Source: Takakia lepidozioides
Taxonomy: Eukaryota > Streptophyta > Takakiopsida > Takakiales > Takakiaceae
DNA: 64,000 nt
NCBI GenBank assembly: GCA_030704615.1
Contig: CM060732.1
Span: 8,866,001-8,930,000 of the forward strand
Direction of reading: 5' to 3'
Shown: positions 32,822-45,318 of the stretch, piece after piece
Position numbering within the stretch: position 1 is the stretch's first letter
Layout: each line of letters starts with the position of its first letter
Notes under the pieces: generated by a model
Told to the model about the DNA's origin: nothing
Seen by the model: only the letters and a program-made list of their open reading frames with translations
Databases searched by the model: none
Position numbers and translations under genes: made by a program

Positions 32822-35800
32822 TCACTCGTCCCTTGGATCCATATTCAGAAGAGTGTGCACCTCTTGGGGGCTCAACCCTAGTGCATGTATGAAGTGATGA
32901 GTTGTGGAATTACACCGGAGTCTCTTTAGGTACACGTAGTACAGATGCTTGCAAGGGCAGTATGATGCCCCCTTGTTCGCCATGATCTGGAAGTCGGTGC
33001 AATTGCAGGTGGGTAATTCTGAAATGGTGATGGTGTACACTTCATTGCGAACAGCTGAGCCTGCCGTGGCCATTTGATACACACGCCCGAAGCCTGGTGG
33101 GGGCACTTCTGTCGAGCTCTGGATTGTACAGTTCATCTGAAGTGCATTCCCCATCCTTGTCTCGTTCACTTTTGAGGGAGGTCGCCGCCTCTTTGGTTTC
33201 CCCCAACGGTGTGTAGGATGCTTAGAGTTGTCGCATCCGATTGTTCTTGCTCTCACAGGGGTCGGTGGTGGAGGCTGTGGAAGCGGAAATGGTTGTCTGG
33301 GGACGTCAGTGCGCTGCACCATCCAAAATCCTGCGGCAGTAAGGGCGTCGGCCTCAACCTGACTCAGATCGTAGCCTAGTTCCACCGGCCACACCGGGGG
33401 AGCCTCTGGCATTGTTTGTATGCTGTACTTGGGCTTTCCATACACGCAAGTCATAATGTCGTGCTTGCAGAACCAGAACTGGGTGGTTGTCGCCTCCGCA
33501 AACTTTGCATGGACAAATCTTCTTGTGAAAGTAGGAGCAGGGACAGCCCCATCTGGATTCCTCCTTATCATCTCTAAACAACGTTGCCGTGTATCCACTC
33601 AAATTGCGGAACACCTGCCTCGAAACGACGGCTTTGTGCGAGCAATTCTCCACTGTGACACAGACACAGTTGTCTCCACAACGGCTTGGCCATACTGCAT
33701 AACAGCGGGCGGAATCTGGGACAAGCGAGCGGTGGGAATTTCTCGCACGGAATCCCCGCTTGAAGGCGATGGCGATCTGGAATTTCTTGGGCTTCCACTG
33801 CTGGAAGACACATTGTGCGGCAACATGACGAGACCTCGAGGTGCTGTCCGAATGTTCCTATCGGATCTCCAGGAATCCTCTTCGCACCCGGGTTCCTCTT
33901 CAATCCTCCGCCTCACAAGGCGAGTACGGACGTCCCCCTCTAGGTGTTCACCTCTGCGGTGCAGAGGCGTCCCTTTGATCTTCTCTCGCAATGCTGTCGC
34001 CCATTTCAGTGGATTCTTCGACCTCGAAGCTATTCGTACCAACAATTCCTCCCTGTCCGGCCCAAAGCCCCATTGTTTCCCACTCAGGAACTTGTAGTAT
34101 GTGGCTTGCTGCATGATTGCTCTGTCGATGTCCTCCGTTGTGGCCGTCAATACGTCCACCAGATGTGCGGCAGAAGACGCTCGCCAAGAGGAGTGGACTG
34201 ATTCTGCCATATTCGTGTTCGGCATGTCCGTGTTGGAATCCAAGCACCGCTCCTACAAGGACACAAACAATGGTGAGGGACCAATGGAAAGGTCCGTAAT
34301 AGAAAGACAATTGCACAAAAATAACAGCATCATACCTCCCACATGTACTGTCCAAACTGTCGATACCGGAAATGCCACCACCCCAACCAGCTGTGCAGGG
34401 CTCCCAGATTGGTTGTCTCCACTGCACCTGACGTGTTCCACCAAGCCTCGATGATAGTAAACTTAACCTCCGCGTCATCAAATGTGGGTGCATCCTTCCA
34501 CGCCGTACAAAGGACACAATGTTCAGCCTGGAATGAGCTAGCAACAAATTTGGTAGTGTAGTGAGATAGACTTTGCATCCAATGGAATCCACAGGATCTC
34601 TCTTTCCCCTCCATTGGAACATTGGGGTCCTCACCGTACACACGCCATACCGCTTCCCAGTTGGCTTGAGCGTTGTCTGCCATGAATCCCCTGAAATTGG
34701 GCTCTGCCAATCCCGCCCTTGCCATCTGCTCGTTTATGCCCTCCCACAGATGCATCTCCGACTGTGTGTCCTCCCCTTTCATCTCGCAGATTGCAATCGT
34801 CATGAGCCTCTTGGAGTGATAGTCATAAACATGCGCACCCATAGTCACCCACTGATGGTTTGTAATTTGCTTGATGTGATCAAACATCACCCAAGCATTC
34901 GACAAGTTTCCAGTTGTCATGCGAGTGACCAAGTCGACTCCACTCCTAGGCCCACACGTCGACATTTTAAAAATGTAACAACGATCGGATTCGCTGTCTT
35001 GCCCTGGAAACCTGCTACCTTGGATGTAGTCATATCCAGTCATTCGTTTCACCTCCAGGATTGAGTGCATGTCCGACCCCCCGCCGAACTCCTGCTTGCA
35101 AGATACGATGTGATTCCGCACATTCGGACTACAAACGTGCGAGACGGACTCCAACAGGTCAAGCATCTCCTCTTCGTTCAAGGGCACTCGGTCTGAACCA
35201 TCTTCAGACATGATTTTGCGAGGAGCAATCTTGTGGGCTGCCTTGAGCTGAATCTGCTTTGGTTTGGCTCCGGGGCTCAATTTCACCTCCTCTTTTATGA
35301 TGTCGTGTGCTTCCTGCACAGCCTCACGTATGTTGCCTTTCGCCAAGGGGTGGCAGTGGACCCCAACGTGTATGCAAGCTCTAGTCAAGTCCGGGAGCAA
35401 ATGGATTACGTAATATTGCTTGGCTCTGCACATAGACATGCACGTCGGTGGTTCTTTGCAATGTGCGCACTTGAAAGTACCCGTAGGAGCTTGGCTGGAG
35501 ACAATGAATGGATGATGGGTTGTGCCAGTCCAATCCGTCTCGTTTCTCCGCCCTCCTTTGGAGAGAAAGTGGAAGCAGGCGGGATTGAGGCACCTCAGCT
35601 TCCCCGCACAGAGGACGTATCGTACACGAACACCATCAGCAATTTTCGTGCTACTGGTCTTCGGCACACACCAGGGGTGTCCGTCATGCTTTCGATCCAT
35701 GTCTGTTAACATCCCTGAGGCTTTGTTTGACGAAGTAACAGGTGGAAACTCAAAGATGACATTGCCATCGACTTCGGGAGGCAGATACGTTACCTTCCTG

Positions 35801-36564
35801 ACTGGAAATTTGACATAGTCGAGAGCAGCCAGCTCGGAGCAAGAACCATCGAGGTGATGTTGCCGTAGGAGCTGCACAATGGACCGCGTTGGAGTTATGC
35901 TCGAGGGTACATGCGTAGCACCTGCAGAGACGTCCATGTCGGATTTGAATGACCGTGTGGAGGACATGGGGACCTCAATGCACTCATCTTCCTCGTCGGA
36001 AATGTCGAATACGTCCACACGAGAAGCTATGGAGGGTCTTGACGGTCGAGGTCGGGAATGATTATCGTTGCATACCTCTTTGTTGGCACTGGCCGCCTGT
36101 CGGTTTCCCGACTCCTTTATGGATGGTGTGGGCAGCGACTGATTCGGAAAGGGAATGGGCATCCCCACAGCTCGGTACATGATGGTGTCTGATGGGGGTA
36201 CGTGCCATTCGATTCCGCAACCTCCGTCGTTACCTAGCACGACAATGGTCTCGTCAACCTATCCAGGAACATCCTTCTTTTCTTCTTCCAAATAAATTGT
36301 GCCCGGTTTGAGCTTGAATTTGGAACCAATGTAAGTTTCAGTCACTCTGCAAAGTCCTCCCTCGTTTGGGATCCAGGCTCTCCCAAGTTGCGGAGGACAA
36401 CAAACTATAGTGTAGGAATTCGGAGCCATCGAACACCGCACGAAGTTGGCTAGTGCGAGGTTCAGTATAGCGACAGACCAAGGCTCACAGGCACCATCTA
36501 AGTGGATCTGCGGAGTCCATCGACGATTGGAAGTCGCACATTGAAGTGGAAAGTATTGTTTCAA
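32822..36564 (-). pseudogene. MULE-like DDE transposase with SWIM zinc finger, copy A (two nonsense codons)
   Basis: Exon 1 is 34336-36564, the intron 34253-34335 (83 nt, GT-AG), and exon 2 32822-34252. Together they give about 1219 codons in one frame with two stops: TAG at about 36261 (copy B has CAG) and TGA at about 33600. Features in order: a Cys/His region (CAHCKEPPTCMSMC, then ACIHVGVHCHP), a candidate first Asp (WVMFDHIKQI), a second Asp (GFMADNAQANW), CGFHWMQSL, and a third acidic residue (NTNMAESVHSSW, like the MULE SES motif). The C-terminal SWIM finger is CNCTDF ... CPCKHLYY. Such enzymes cut and paste Mutator-like elements. The assignment to MULE rests on motif order and SWIM, so a related DDE family is possible. 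It is transcribed away from the palindrome array. Confidence 0.65.
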
Positions 36565-39500
36565 GCTACATGCATGAAGGTGGGAGGTGTGATTCCATAT
36601 CCACTAAGTATGACAATGATGGCCGATTCGGCGACGAAATAACATCTCCTGACAGTTTCTCCTGAGGGTGGATCAACCAGTATTCGCGGTGCAGACATGA
36701 ACGTTCGCACTGACAAGAGCCAGGACTGTTAGTTAAAACGGTTAGACAACCAAGTTGTGCTCATTAAGACAGGCCGCAATTGTGTTGTTTCGGAACAATG
36801 CAACCCATTGCACATGGCCGAATGGGAATGCGGTCCCGCATCTCAGTTTGACATCATCCTCTCGTTGATTGTGATCGGAAATGCGGCACCGCATTTCCGT
36901 CAACAAGGAAACCAAAATACTGGTGCAACGGAAATGCGGTACCAAATTTCAGTCCACTGTAAAAGCAGGCCCATGGTGGAACGGAAATGCGGTATCGCAT
37001 TTAGGTCCAACAGGACTAGGAACACACGGTGGAAAATAATAGCGGCATTGTCATCGACTAGGACGGTTTGGATAGGCGGGAACGGAAATGCGGTGCCGAA
37101 TTTTCATCCGGTCTATTTCAATGGAATCTAGTGGATGGAAATGAGGTTCCGCATTTCCATCCGGTGTGCTATTTTCGATTGCTGTTGGACGGAAATACGG
37201 CGCCGCATTTCCGTTTTGCATCTTAGTCATGCAGCAGTGCGACGAAAATGCGGCACCGCATTTCCGTCCGGGGGAAACCTTTATACTCTCTAGAACGAAA
37301 ATGCGGTGCCGCATTTCCGTCCAACAAGTACGGTATGTGACAGTGGAACGGAAATGCGGTACCGCTTTTCCGTTCAGATTGAAAATCATGAACCACTGGA
37401 ACTCAAATGCGGCACGGCATTCCGTCCGAGTCGCACCTTCCGACATTCCAGAACGGAAATGAGGCGCCGCATTTCCCTTTTGTATCTCACGCATGGAGCT
37501 ATGCGACGGAAATGCGACACGGCATTTCCGTTCAACAACTGAGGTATGTGAAGGTGGAACGGAAATGCGGTACCGCATTTCCGTTCTGATTGAAAATCAT
37601 GAACCACTAGAACTGAAATACGGCACAACATTTCCGTCCGAGTCGCACCTTCCGACATTCCACAACGGAAATTCGGCGACGCATTTCCGTTTTGTATCTC
37701 AGGCATAGAGCTGTGGGAGGAAAATGCGGCACCGCATTTCCGTCCAGGTGAGACCTTCATACTCTCCAGAACGTAAATGCGGCACGGCATTTCCGTTCAA
37801 CAACTAAGGTATGTGAAGGTGGAACGGAAATGCAGTACCACATTTCCGTTCTGATTGAAAATCATGAACCACTGGAACTAAAATGCGGCACCGCAATTCC
37901 ATCCGAGTTCCACCTTCTGACATTCGAGAACGGAAATGCGGCGCCGCATTTCCATTTTCTATCTGTGGCATGGAGCTGTGGCATGGAAATGCGGCACCGC
38001 ATTTCCGTCCGGGAGAGACCTTCATACTCTCCAGAATGAAAATACGGTACCGCATTTCCGTCCGGGGAAGACCTTCATACTCTCCAGACCAAAAATACGG
38101 TACCGCATTTCCGTCCCACACCGAAAATCGTGAACCCCACCGGAACTGAAATGCGGCTCCGCATTTCCGTCCGAGTCGCACCTTCCGACATTTCAGAACG
38201 AAAATGCGGCGCCGCATTTCCGTTTTCTATCTCAGGCATGGAGCAGTGGGACGGAAATGCGGCGCCGCATTTCCGTTTTCTATCTCAGGCATGGAGCAGT
38301 GGGACGGAAATGCGGCTCCGCATTTCCGTCCGGGGGAGACCTTCATACTCTCCAGAAGGGAAATGCGGTACCGCATTTCCGTTCTGAATGAAAATCGTGA
38401 ACCACCGGAACTGAAATGCAGCACCGCATTTCCGTCCGAGTCGCACCTTCCGACATTCCAGAACGAAAATGTGGCGCCGCATTTCCGTTTTGTATCTCAG
38501 GCATGGAGGTGTGTGACGGAAATGCGGCACCGCATTTCCGTCCAGGGGAGACCTTCATACTCTCCAGAACGGGAATGCGGTACCGCATTCCCGTTCGGAC
38601 TGAAAATCGTGAACCACTGGAACTGAAATGCGGCACCGCATTTCCGTCCGAGTCGCACCTTCCGACATTTTAAAACGGAAATGCGGCGCCGCAATTCCGT
38701 TTTGTATCTGAGGCATGGAGCTGTGGGACGGAAATGCGGCACCGCATTTCCGTCCGAGTCGCATCTTCCGACATTCCAAAACAGAAATGCGGCGCCGCAT
38801 TTTTCCGTTTTCTATTTCAGGCATGGAGCATTGGGACGGAAATGCGGCTCCTCATTTCCGTCCGGGGGAGACCTTCATACTTTCCAGAAGGGAAATGCGG
38901 TACTGCGTTTTCGTTCTGACTGAAAATCGTGAACCACCGGAACTGAAATGCGGCACCGCATTTCCTCCGAGTCGCACCTTCCGACATTCCAGAACGAAAA
39001 TGCGGCGCCCCATTTCCGTTTTGTATCTCAGGCATGGAGGTGTGGGACGGAAATGCGGCACCGCATTTCCGTCTAGGGGAGACCTTCATACTCTCCAGAA
39101 TGGAAATGCGGTACCGCATTCCCGTTCGGACTGAAAATCGTGAACTACCGGAACTGAAATGCGGCACCGCATTTCCGTCCGAGTCGCACCTTCCGACATT
39201 TCAAAACGGAAATGTGGCGTCGCAATACTTGATTTTGTATCTGAGGCATGGAGCTGTGGGACGGAAATGCGGCACCGGATTTCCGTCCGGGGGAGACCTG
39301 CGTACTCTCCAGATCGGAAATGCGGTACCGTATTTCCGTTCTAACTGAAAATCGTGAACCACCGGAACTGAAATGCGGCACCGCATTTCCGTCCGAGTCG
39401 CACTTTTCGACATTCCAAAACGGAAATGCGGCGCCGCATTTTCCCGTTTTCTATCTCAGGCATGGAGCATTGGGACGGAAATGCGGCTCCGCATTTCCGT

Positions 39501-41008
39501 CCGGGGGAGACCTTCATACTTTTTAGAAGGGAAATGCGGTACTGCATTTTCGTTCTGACTGAAAATCGTGAACCACCGGAACTGAAATGCGGCACCGCAT
39601 TTCCGTCCGAGTCGCACCTTCTGACATTCCAGAACGAAAATGCGGCGCCGCATTTCCGTTTTGTATCTCAGGCATGGAGGTGTGGGACGGAAATGCGGCA
39701 CCGCATTTCCGTCCGAGTCGCACCTTCCGACATTTCAAAACGGAAATGCGGCGCCGCAATTCCGTTTTGTATCTGAGGCATGGAGCTGTGGGACGGAAAT
39801 GCGGCACCGCATTTCCGTTCAACAACTAATGTATTTGAAGGTGGAACGGAAATGCGGTGCCGCATTTTCGTCCAACAAGTACGGTATGTGGTACTTAACG
39901 GAAATGTGGCGCCGCCTTTGCGTTTTCAATCTAACTCATCAGACGCTGGGGCGGAAATGCCATGATATGTGAACACGTGGACCAACGGAATCGGGGCACA
40001 TGTTTGCACTCTATCTGACTGAAGTGGCAGGAGGCGGCGCGGCCTGACCGTTGGTTAATGGTGTTTGTTTTTTGGACGGCAGGCGTACCCTTGACTATTC
40101 GAATTTTGTAATGACATATAGTCCACGAGGAGACACTTTCGTCCAAGCCTTTCGAACCCAAGTGGTGCATCACCGCCGTTTCATCTTCTTTTGTCGTGTC
40201 TACTCAGGCACCCCTCTCGCGCCCTTTCCATCTACACTCTTCGCCTCTTTTCCCTGTCTCTATTCTTCTTATGCTCAAACCTGAGAGGGAGGGAGTTCGT
40301 GCACCTGAGAAGAGACATCGTCGCAAGCTCCAAAAATTGTACTTTGGACCTAGGCCAATGCCGAAGGGGTGGAAGCAGATGCGTCTACCGGAGGAGATTG
40401 CCATCTCGCAGCAGCAGGCCACGCAGGCAACCTGGCCACCAGTGAGAGCTCCGTGCTATCGGGATGCGCGTAGCTGATCGAGCACCGAACCCCTCCCTCA
40501 TTTTCGTTGTTCAATTCATAGACTGTATGGTAGGACACTTGAATGCAGAAGATGTTTGCATGCCTAACTCGAAAGGTCGAGGTGGTGGAGGGATCGCAGG
40601 AATCCGAAGAGCAGTAGGAAGAATCCGTGGAACTAACTGCAGCACGCACACCCACCCGATCCACAAGCACGGGTCTCCCTGCCGGGCCTAGCCCTGTGCG
40701 TTTCAAGGACGCGGTTTGGAAAGGCAAGGCTTTGCAGTTCCAAGCCCCAGAGAAACAGTCACGTTTGAAGGTCATGGAGAATCGCCAGCAGGAGTCGGGC
40801 CCTTCTCCAGCAAAGACGAAGAAGAAGCAGCCCGTCCTTGAATTGGTTTCTGAACCGGACCAGGCCGTTTCCCCCCCACCCAGGTGAATGAAGCAGAAGG
40901 GTACATGGCAGATTCAATTGCAGCAGACATCTTCACCTGCAAGAATGAGGAAGCACAAGGCAATCAGGGGGAGGGCGGAGCAGTCTCCCGCAAAACCGAT
41001 TCCACGAG
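34538..41008. repeat. Segmental duplication, copy A (partner 58358-64000)
   Basis: The sequence from GAGCTAGCAACAAATTTGG in the transposase, through the palindrome array, into the companion gene is repeated at 58358-64000 with scattered substitutions, small indels and a shorter array. Copy B runs off the window. Confidence 0.92.
36830..39960. repeat. Palindrome array A (about 58 palindromes, about 53-bp spacing, four-unit higher-order repeat)
   Basis: By eye there are about 58 palindromes. Each has arms GGAAATGCGG and CCGCATTTCC, often extended by AC and GT, around a 2-nt centre CA, TA, CG or a variant. Centres are about 53 bp apart. From about 37150 on, four spacer types follow in fixed order: one with GGGGGAGACCTTCATACTC, one with CTGAAAATCGTGAACCAC, one with GAGTCGCACCTTCCGACATT, and one with TGTATCTCAGGCATGGAG. 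They make a unit of about 212 bp. Spacer type and centre co-vary. The array lies between the divergent transposase and companion genes. Long ORFs through it on both strands are by-products of the repeat. Confidence 0.95.
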
Positions 41009-43002
41009 CTGAAGCCCAGTTCCTGCTTGATTTCCAGCCTGGTGATATTGGGGGCGTCTCTGCTGCAGCGAAGGCAATGGGATCGACCGATTTCGTCGAT
41101 CTGGTACCGGAGGAGGGTGCTGCCGCTCAACGTTTGCAGCAAGACCTGACCACCGTCGAGGAAGATCTTCAGAATACTGCAGGCCCGGAGGAGGCCTCTA
41201 CAATGGCAGAATTGCCCGCAAAGATTCCCCAGAGTGCAGTTCCAGTTGGGGATGCTCCAGCTGCTCAGCCCCTACCGCCACCTGCAGAAATGTCTCCAGA
41301 GGAATTCCAAAGTGCAGCGGATACAATGTTGGAGGAGACACACAGTAGCATTGGCATAGTTCTGGGCAGTAGGGTATTCAAGCGGACTCTTCGAATCCCA
41401 CTCTGTCGCATGGTCTCCCTTCCCATCGTCAGGCAGGCACTTCCCGGAGATGTGGATAAGCTCAAGTTCGCATTTCGAGAAGGTACCGTCTAGGTTTGCC
41501 AGCCTTCTACGTTTCCATTGAGAATGAGGACGGCGAAACTCGTGGACCCACTGCGGATGAATTGTCAACATGGGATACCCACTGGCACACTCGCAACGAT
41601 GAATTCGAGGCAACGCTGAAGGGTGATCCAGACTTCGGCCATATGTCGGGTAAAATGTTCTTTGTGTGGGACAGGAATCACCGACTTTCTGCCTGGTGGG
41701 AGTAAACAAGCAGAACCATGCCAAGCATATTGGCTGGCATTACATGGTGGAGTGTGTCATACTCAAGGTGAAGGCGGCAGACTCTTCCCTGCTCAAGAAT
41801 GCCATGGCGGACCTCAACTCGTAAGATCCTCATACCCTCCCAAGCACGTTCGAAATGCGGTGCCGCATTTCGGTTTCCAATCTGTTTTGGTTCCGTGCTT
41901 CCGTGGACTGAACTGGAGAGTGTGCCTTGCAGGGTCATTGAAAATGCGTACGTGCATACCCACATGGCACATATGCTGTACAGGGTGAGGAAAACTGGTC
42001 TCACTGATCCGCACATGGCGGAAATGCTGGAGCCCGAGCTCATTCAGAAAGCCGTGGCAAAAACTGACCGGACATGGTATCGTCTCACTATGGATGGAAT
42101 GGTGGAGGAGATATACGAAGTAAGTCATCCTCCCATTTCCCTCTGCTCATCCTTCCCCAATTTTCAATAATCTTTCCACATGAATCGAATGTAACGCTTA
42201 TACATGTTTTTGTTGGTAGTCAAACATCAAGCTGGATTTGGCCCATGCCAAACGCTTCTTCATGCAAAGTGAGGGGCAGGTCAAAACGTTGCAGTCATTG
42301 ACTGAGCACTTGAAGGAAAGTCGGGGTCAAGTCCAGAACGAAATACAAGTCAAAGCTTGTGAAGCTGGTGGCCATTGCAGATGCACTTGGAAAGGACTTC
42401 ATCCCCGAGATTGCAAAACACTATTCTCGGGCCATGCAGCCGACCATGCAGTTGGAGAAACTGCATCACCTCTCAACGGCATGTGTTGAGGCGAAAGAGA
42501 AGGTGAGGTTTCAATGCATTGAAGTTCCTTCCTAGCAATAGCCACTCTTCTTCCTGCTCCTGACATTGGATTGGAAATGGTAGACACGGTGGCTATCGAT
42601 CTGGAATGCATCGGAGAGTATAAGGACAATGTGGTCTTTTTCACTCGAAGTTTCCGACCCTGCAGTGGATGTGTGGCTCAACCGCATGACTTGGTGGTTC
42701 CAGGTAATTCAAGGTACTTCCTCTGATTTGCTTTTCTGAAACGAATTCCCTGAACTGCTACGTGACAATGCATGTGGGAATCGCAGGTAATGACGAATGC
42801 GAAGGAGCAAGTCGTAATGCATACAAATTCGTTCGGCTTGTACGTCAAATGGGATGGAACACAGACATTGGAAGACTACGTGACACGTTTCAGATGTGCG
42901 TACAAGGACAACCTCTTCGCCAGGGAGCTGCAGACAGTAAGAAGGAGCGTGGAGTTTACACATCAGGAGGGAGCGGGAAAAGCTGCGAAGCGAATGTACT
43001 GA
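40271..43002 (+). pseudogene. Companion gene A: unrecognised multi-exon protein divergent from the transposase
   Basis: Likely exons are: 40271-40441 (MLKPEREGVRAPEKRHRRKL); from 40549 to about 41820; about 41932-42120; from 42221 to about 42502; about 42582-42700; and about 42787-43002. Conserved-looking blocks are TLRIPLCRMVSLPIVRQALP and GLPAFYVSIENEDGE, then ENAYVHTHMAHMLYRVR, ADALGKDFIPEIAKHYS, DVWLNRMTWWFQ and YVTRFRCAYKDNLFAREL. Lesions are TAG at about 40617 (copy B has CAG) and one-base shifts near 40875, 41480, 41700 and 42340. The stretch RIPLCRMVSLP ... LKFAFREG ... PAFYV faintly resembles a ParB-like fold, which is speculative. A palindrome lies in the intron near 41850. Confidence 0.55.
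41849..41871. repeat. Isolated palindrome inside an intron of companion gene A
   Basis: CGAAATGCGG-TG-CCGCATTTCG sits between a GTAAGA donor (about 41821) and a TTGCAG acceptor (about 41931). Confidence 0.8.
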
Positions 43003-44021
43003 CAGTATCATATACTGTCACACGATGTGTATGCAGTCCTTTATCTTTACCTTGCTGTGTCATTTGATTTTCAGCTCTAGCAAGAAATAACGGTACAGGG
43101 GTAGTCTGGAAAACTTACCAGACATATCCACCTCCCCTGTGGGGGCAAGCTGTGCTGCAGACCAGTCTAAACAAATACTGGCAGGGCAAGGTATTTAAAA
43201 TCTGTGATGTCCAAGTGTTCTTTTTGTTCTCTCTGATTTCTTAAAAAAACCCTCCATGACACCCATGGGGTTTGAATAAGTATGCTTGGATTACAGCTTG
43301 CGGACAGTAAATCTGTATGACCATTTGACCTGCAACACATCAAGGCCAAAATATGGCCAAGTACCCGCCATCCCACCCAAACCTCTGAATGTATATCCTG
43401 ATCATGACTGGTGGTCAATCAGCATCAGTGGCATACTCTTTGGGTTATGAATAATACTGACATGAACACATTACTGTGCATGGATGTAATTCTAGATTTT
43501 CTAAGCCTGATGATTGATGGATGGTACCACTGTTAAGTGGCTGATATGACTGATTATTCTTCTTATTCATGACAACAACCCTAGGGGTCCTGTCTTTGTC
43601 TTGACATGACAAAAAATATCTTCCCTCTCTCACTGTCCAGTATGCTTGGTGGTTTCTGCATACACTATCCATTGATTACCATGTTGATACAGGTGAAGCC
43701 CAGCTGCCCTTGTATGCGAAGCCTGGTTATGAGGTTTGTCTAAAGGACGAGTGGAGTTTGAAAGCTAGGAGGAACGGAAGGTGAATGTTTACACTCACAT
43801 GCATGAAGAATTTGCACTGGTAAAGAACTAGGGTACCAAGGATATTTTGTGGATCAAGCTTACACCAAGAATGGTCTTTCAGACTTGTCTTCCATATGGA
43901 TATATGGTAACGGAATAGCCAAGGGTGCATTAAAGCTTGAAAGAAATCCAGGCATATACGAAAGATACTACAGGAGAGAGTTTTGGTTATTGCCTCATTA
44001 AAGATATGAAAGACATGGGAC
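43003..44021. other. No gene assigned
   Basis: Short plus-strand open stretches occur near 43090-43190 (VWKTYQTYPPPLWGQ) and 43690-43790 (GEAQLPLYAKPGYEVCLKDEW). They are interrupted by stops and have no recognised relatives. They may be decayed exons of the gene or element that includes 44022-44498. Confidence 0.3.
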
Positions 44022-44498
44022 ATGAGTGATGAAAGGGAAGCTAGACTTCACAAATATTCAGCAAAAAGAGAAAGTTATTTGAAAGCTAATTATCCATATC
44101 TCTGGGAGAAAGGAATAGACATAGGGGAATCATCTGGACCTCTCACACCATTAAGGCCAAAGAGTACATCACCCATACTGGAAGAACCAGATTTGGATGC
44201 CACTCCTTCTTATTCTTTACAAGAAAGATTAAGGGATTTGGTACAGGAAGAAGATCAGCCACGAGGGGGAAGATTTGAGGTACATCCCTGGGTTAATTTG
44301 ACAGAATTCTTTGATCAGAGTTGGCATGGAACACCAAGAGCAGGAACTCCAGTTTCTGAAACACAAGCCAAAGAAGGAGAGGAAGATGTGGCAGAGCCAA
44401 CGGAGAGTTTAGACTCTCCAACACCACTTCAGTTGAGTTATATGAGTGAGGAAGAAGAAATCCAAGAGAAGAACTTGGAAGATGAAAACAGAGAGTGA
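44022..44498 (+). CDS. Hypothetical acidic protein
   Basis: A 158-residue ORF starting MSDEREARLHKYSAKRESY, rich in Glu, Pro and Ser, ending EEEEIQEKNLEDENRE. No domain is recognised. Coding-like composition and length favour a real or recently decayed exon over chance, but there is no support for its boundaries. It could be a gag-like or disordered segment of a mobile element. Confidence 0.35.
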   Translation: MSDEREARLHKYSAKRESYLKANYPYLWEKGIDIGESSGPLTPLRPKSTSPILEEPDLDATPSYSLQERLRDLVQEEDQPRGGRFEVHPWVNLTEFFDQSWHGTPRAGTPVSETQAKEGEEDVAEPTESLDSPTPLQLSYMSEEEEIQEKNLEDENRE

Positions 44499-44634
44499 CT
44501 TTGACATGATACTGCCAACGTGACAACAAGAAAGTATCCAAAAATAGGTAACAGAGATGAGGAGAAGCTGTGGGATGAATACTTTTTTGACCCCAGTCAA
44601 CGGTGGGACAATTGAGGCAAAAAGGTGTATGCCC

Positions 44635-44790
44635 GTCAATTACCAGATGTCATTCTGAATACTGCCCTGGTGGACATGTATGCCAAATGTGGGTGCATCG
44701 AGGATGTAAAGGAGTGTTCAACACTATGGCTGAATGAGATGTGGTGTCATGGAGTGCGATGCTTGCAGCCACCGCGCTACCTGTCACAAG
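44635..44790 (+). pseudogene. PPR protein fragment (PLS/DYW type)
   Basis: The residues DVILNTALVDMYAKCGCIEDVK match the PPR L/S-motif pattern. After a one-base frameshift, VFNTMAE, a TGA stop (Arg expected) and DVVSWSAMLAA complete the typical motif. PPR proteins bind organelle RNA for editing or processing. Only about 1.5 repeats remain, so this is a dead fragment. Confidence 0.75.
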
Positions 44791-45318
44791 ACAACTCCCA
44801 AACCTCCAGTCCTTGACTGCCAGAATGGGGTAAGGGTTCCCTACCTGCAATTTTCCATTTTGCACACATCAAGTTTGTGTAATGGTACTTAGACATTCTT
44901 AGCGATGTTAGTTTGTTTCACATATGTCAATGTTGTTGTTGCTATATTGCCTGAAAGCTTGCTCATGTATCTTCTGCCGTTTTCGGGCTGGATGGCAGTT
45001 GAAGGTGGGTGACCAAGTCCGGCCTAGCCAGTGTATGCATCTTCTGCTCAGGCATTTGGAAGTCTACTAAGACTTTGCAGCTTTGTGCATTTTTGTAGCA
45101 CGGGATTAGATTATGGAACAGATCTCTGAACATTAAGTCACGTTGTATTTGAATCGATGTTCCAATTTCAAATGTGCTTTCATAATTCAATGGTGTTTTC
45201 ATATGCTTTCAATGGTGCTTTCGTGTCTCAATGCTACGATCATGTACACGACTACGTCCCATCCACAGAGCCTCCGCCACATGCCACTTTCACCCCTTGT
45301 GTTTGCCCATACTCGTGC

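Noticed and set aside
36830-39960. CRISPR-like array (regular short repeats and spacers)
   Set aside because: The spacers are not unique. They recur in a fixed four-type order, the setting is a eukaryotic intron-rich genome, and no cas genes are present.
37166-39972. Many open frames of 60-140 codons on both strands in the palindrome arrays (words such as GNAAPHFR, RKCGAAFP, EMRRRIS)
   Set aside because: They are one palindrome translated in different frames on either strand. Unit length is not a multiple of three, the frames rotate, and no conserved start or composition supports coding. The same holds for 60577-62951 and 49057-49845.
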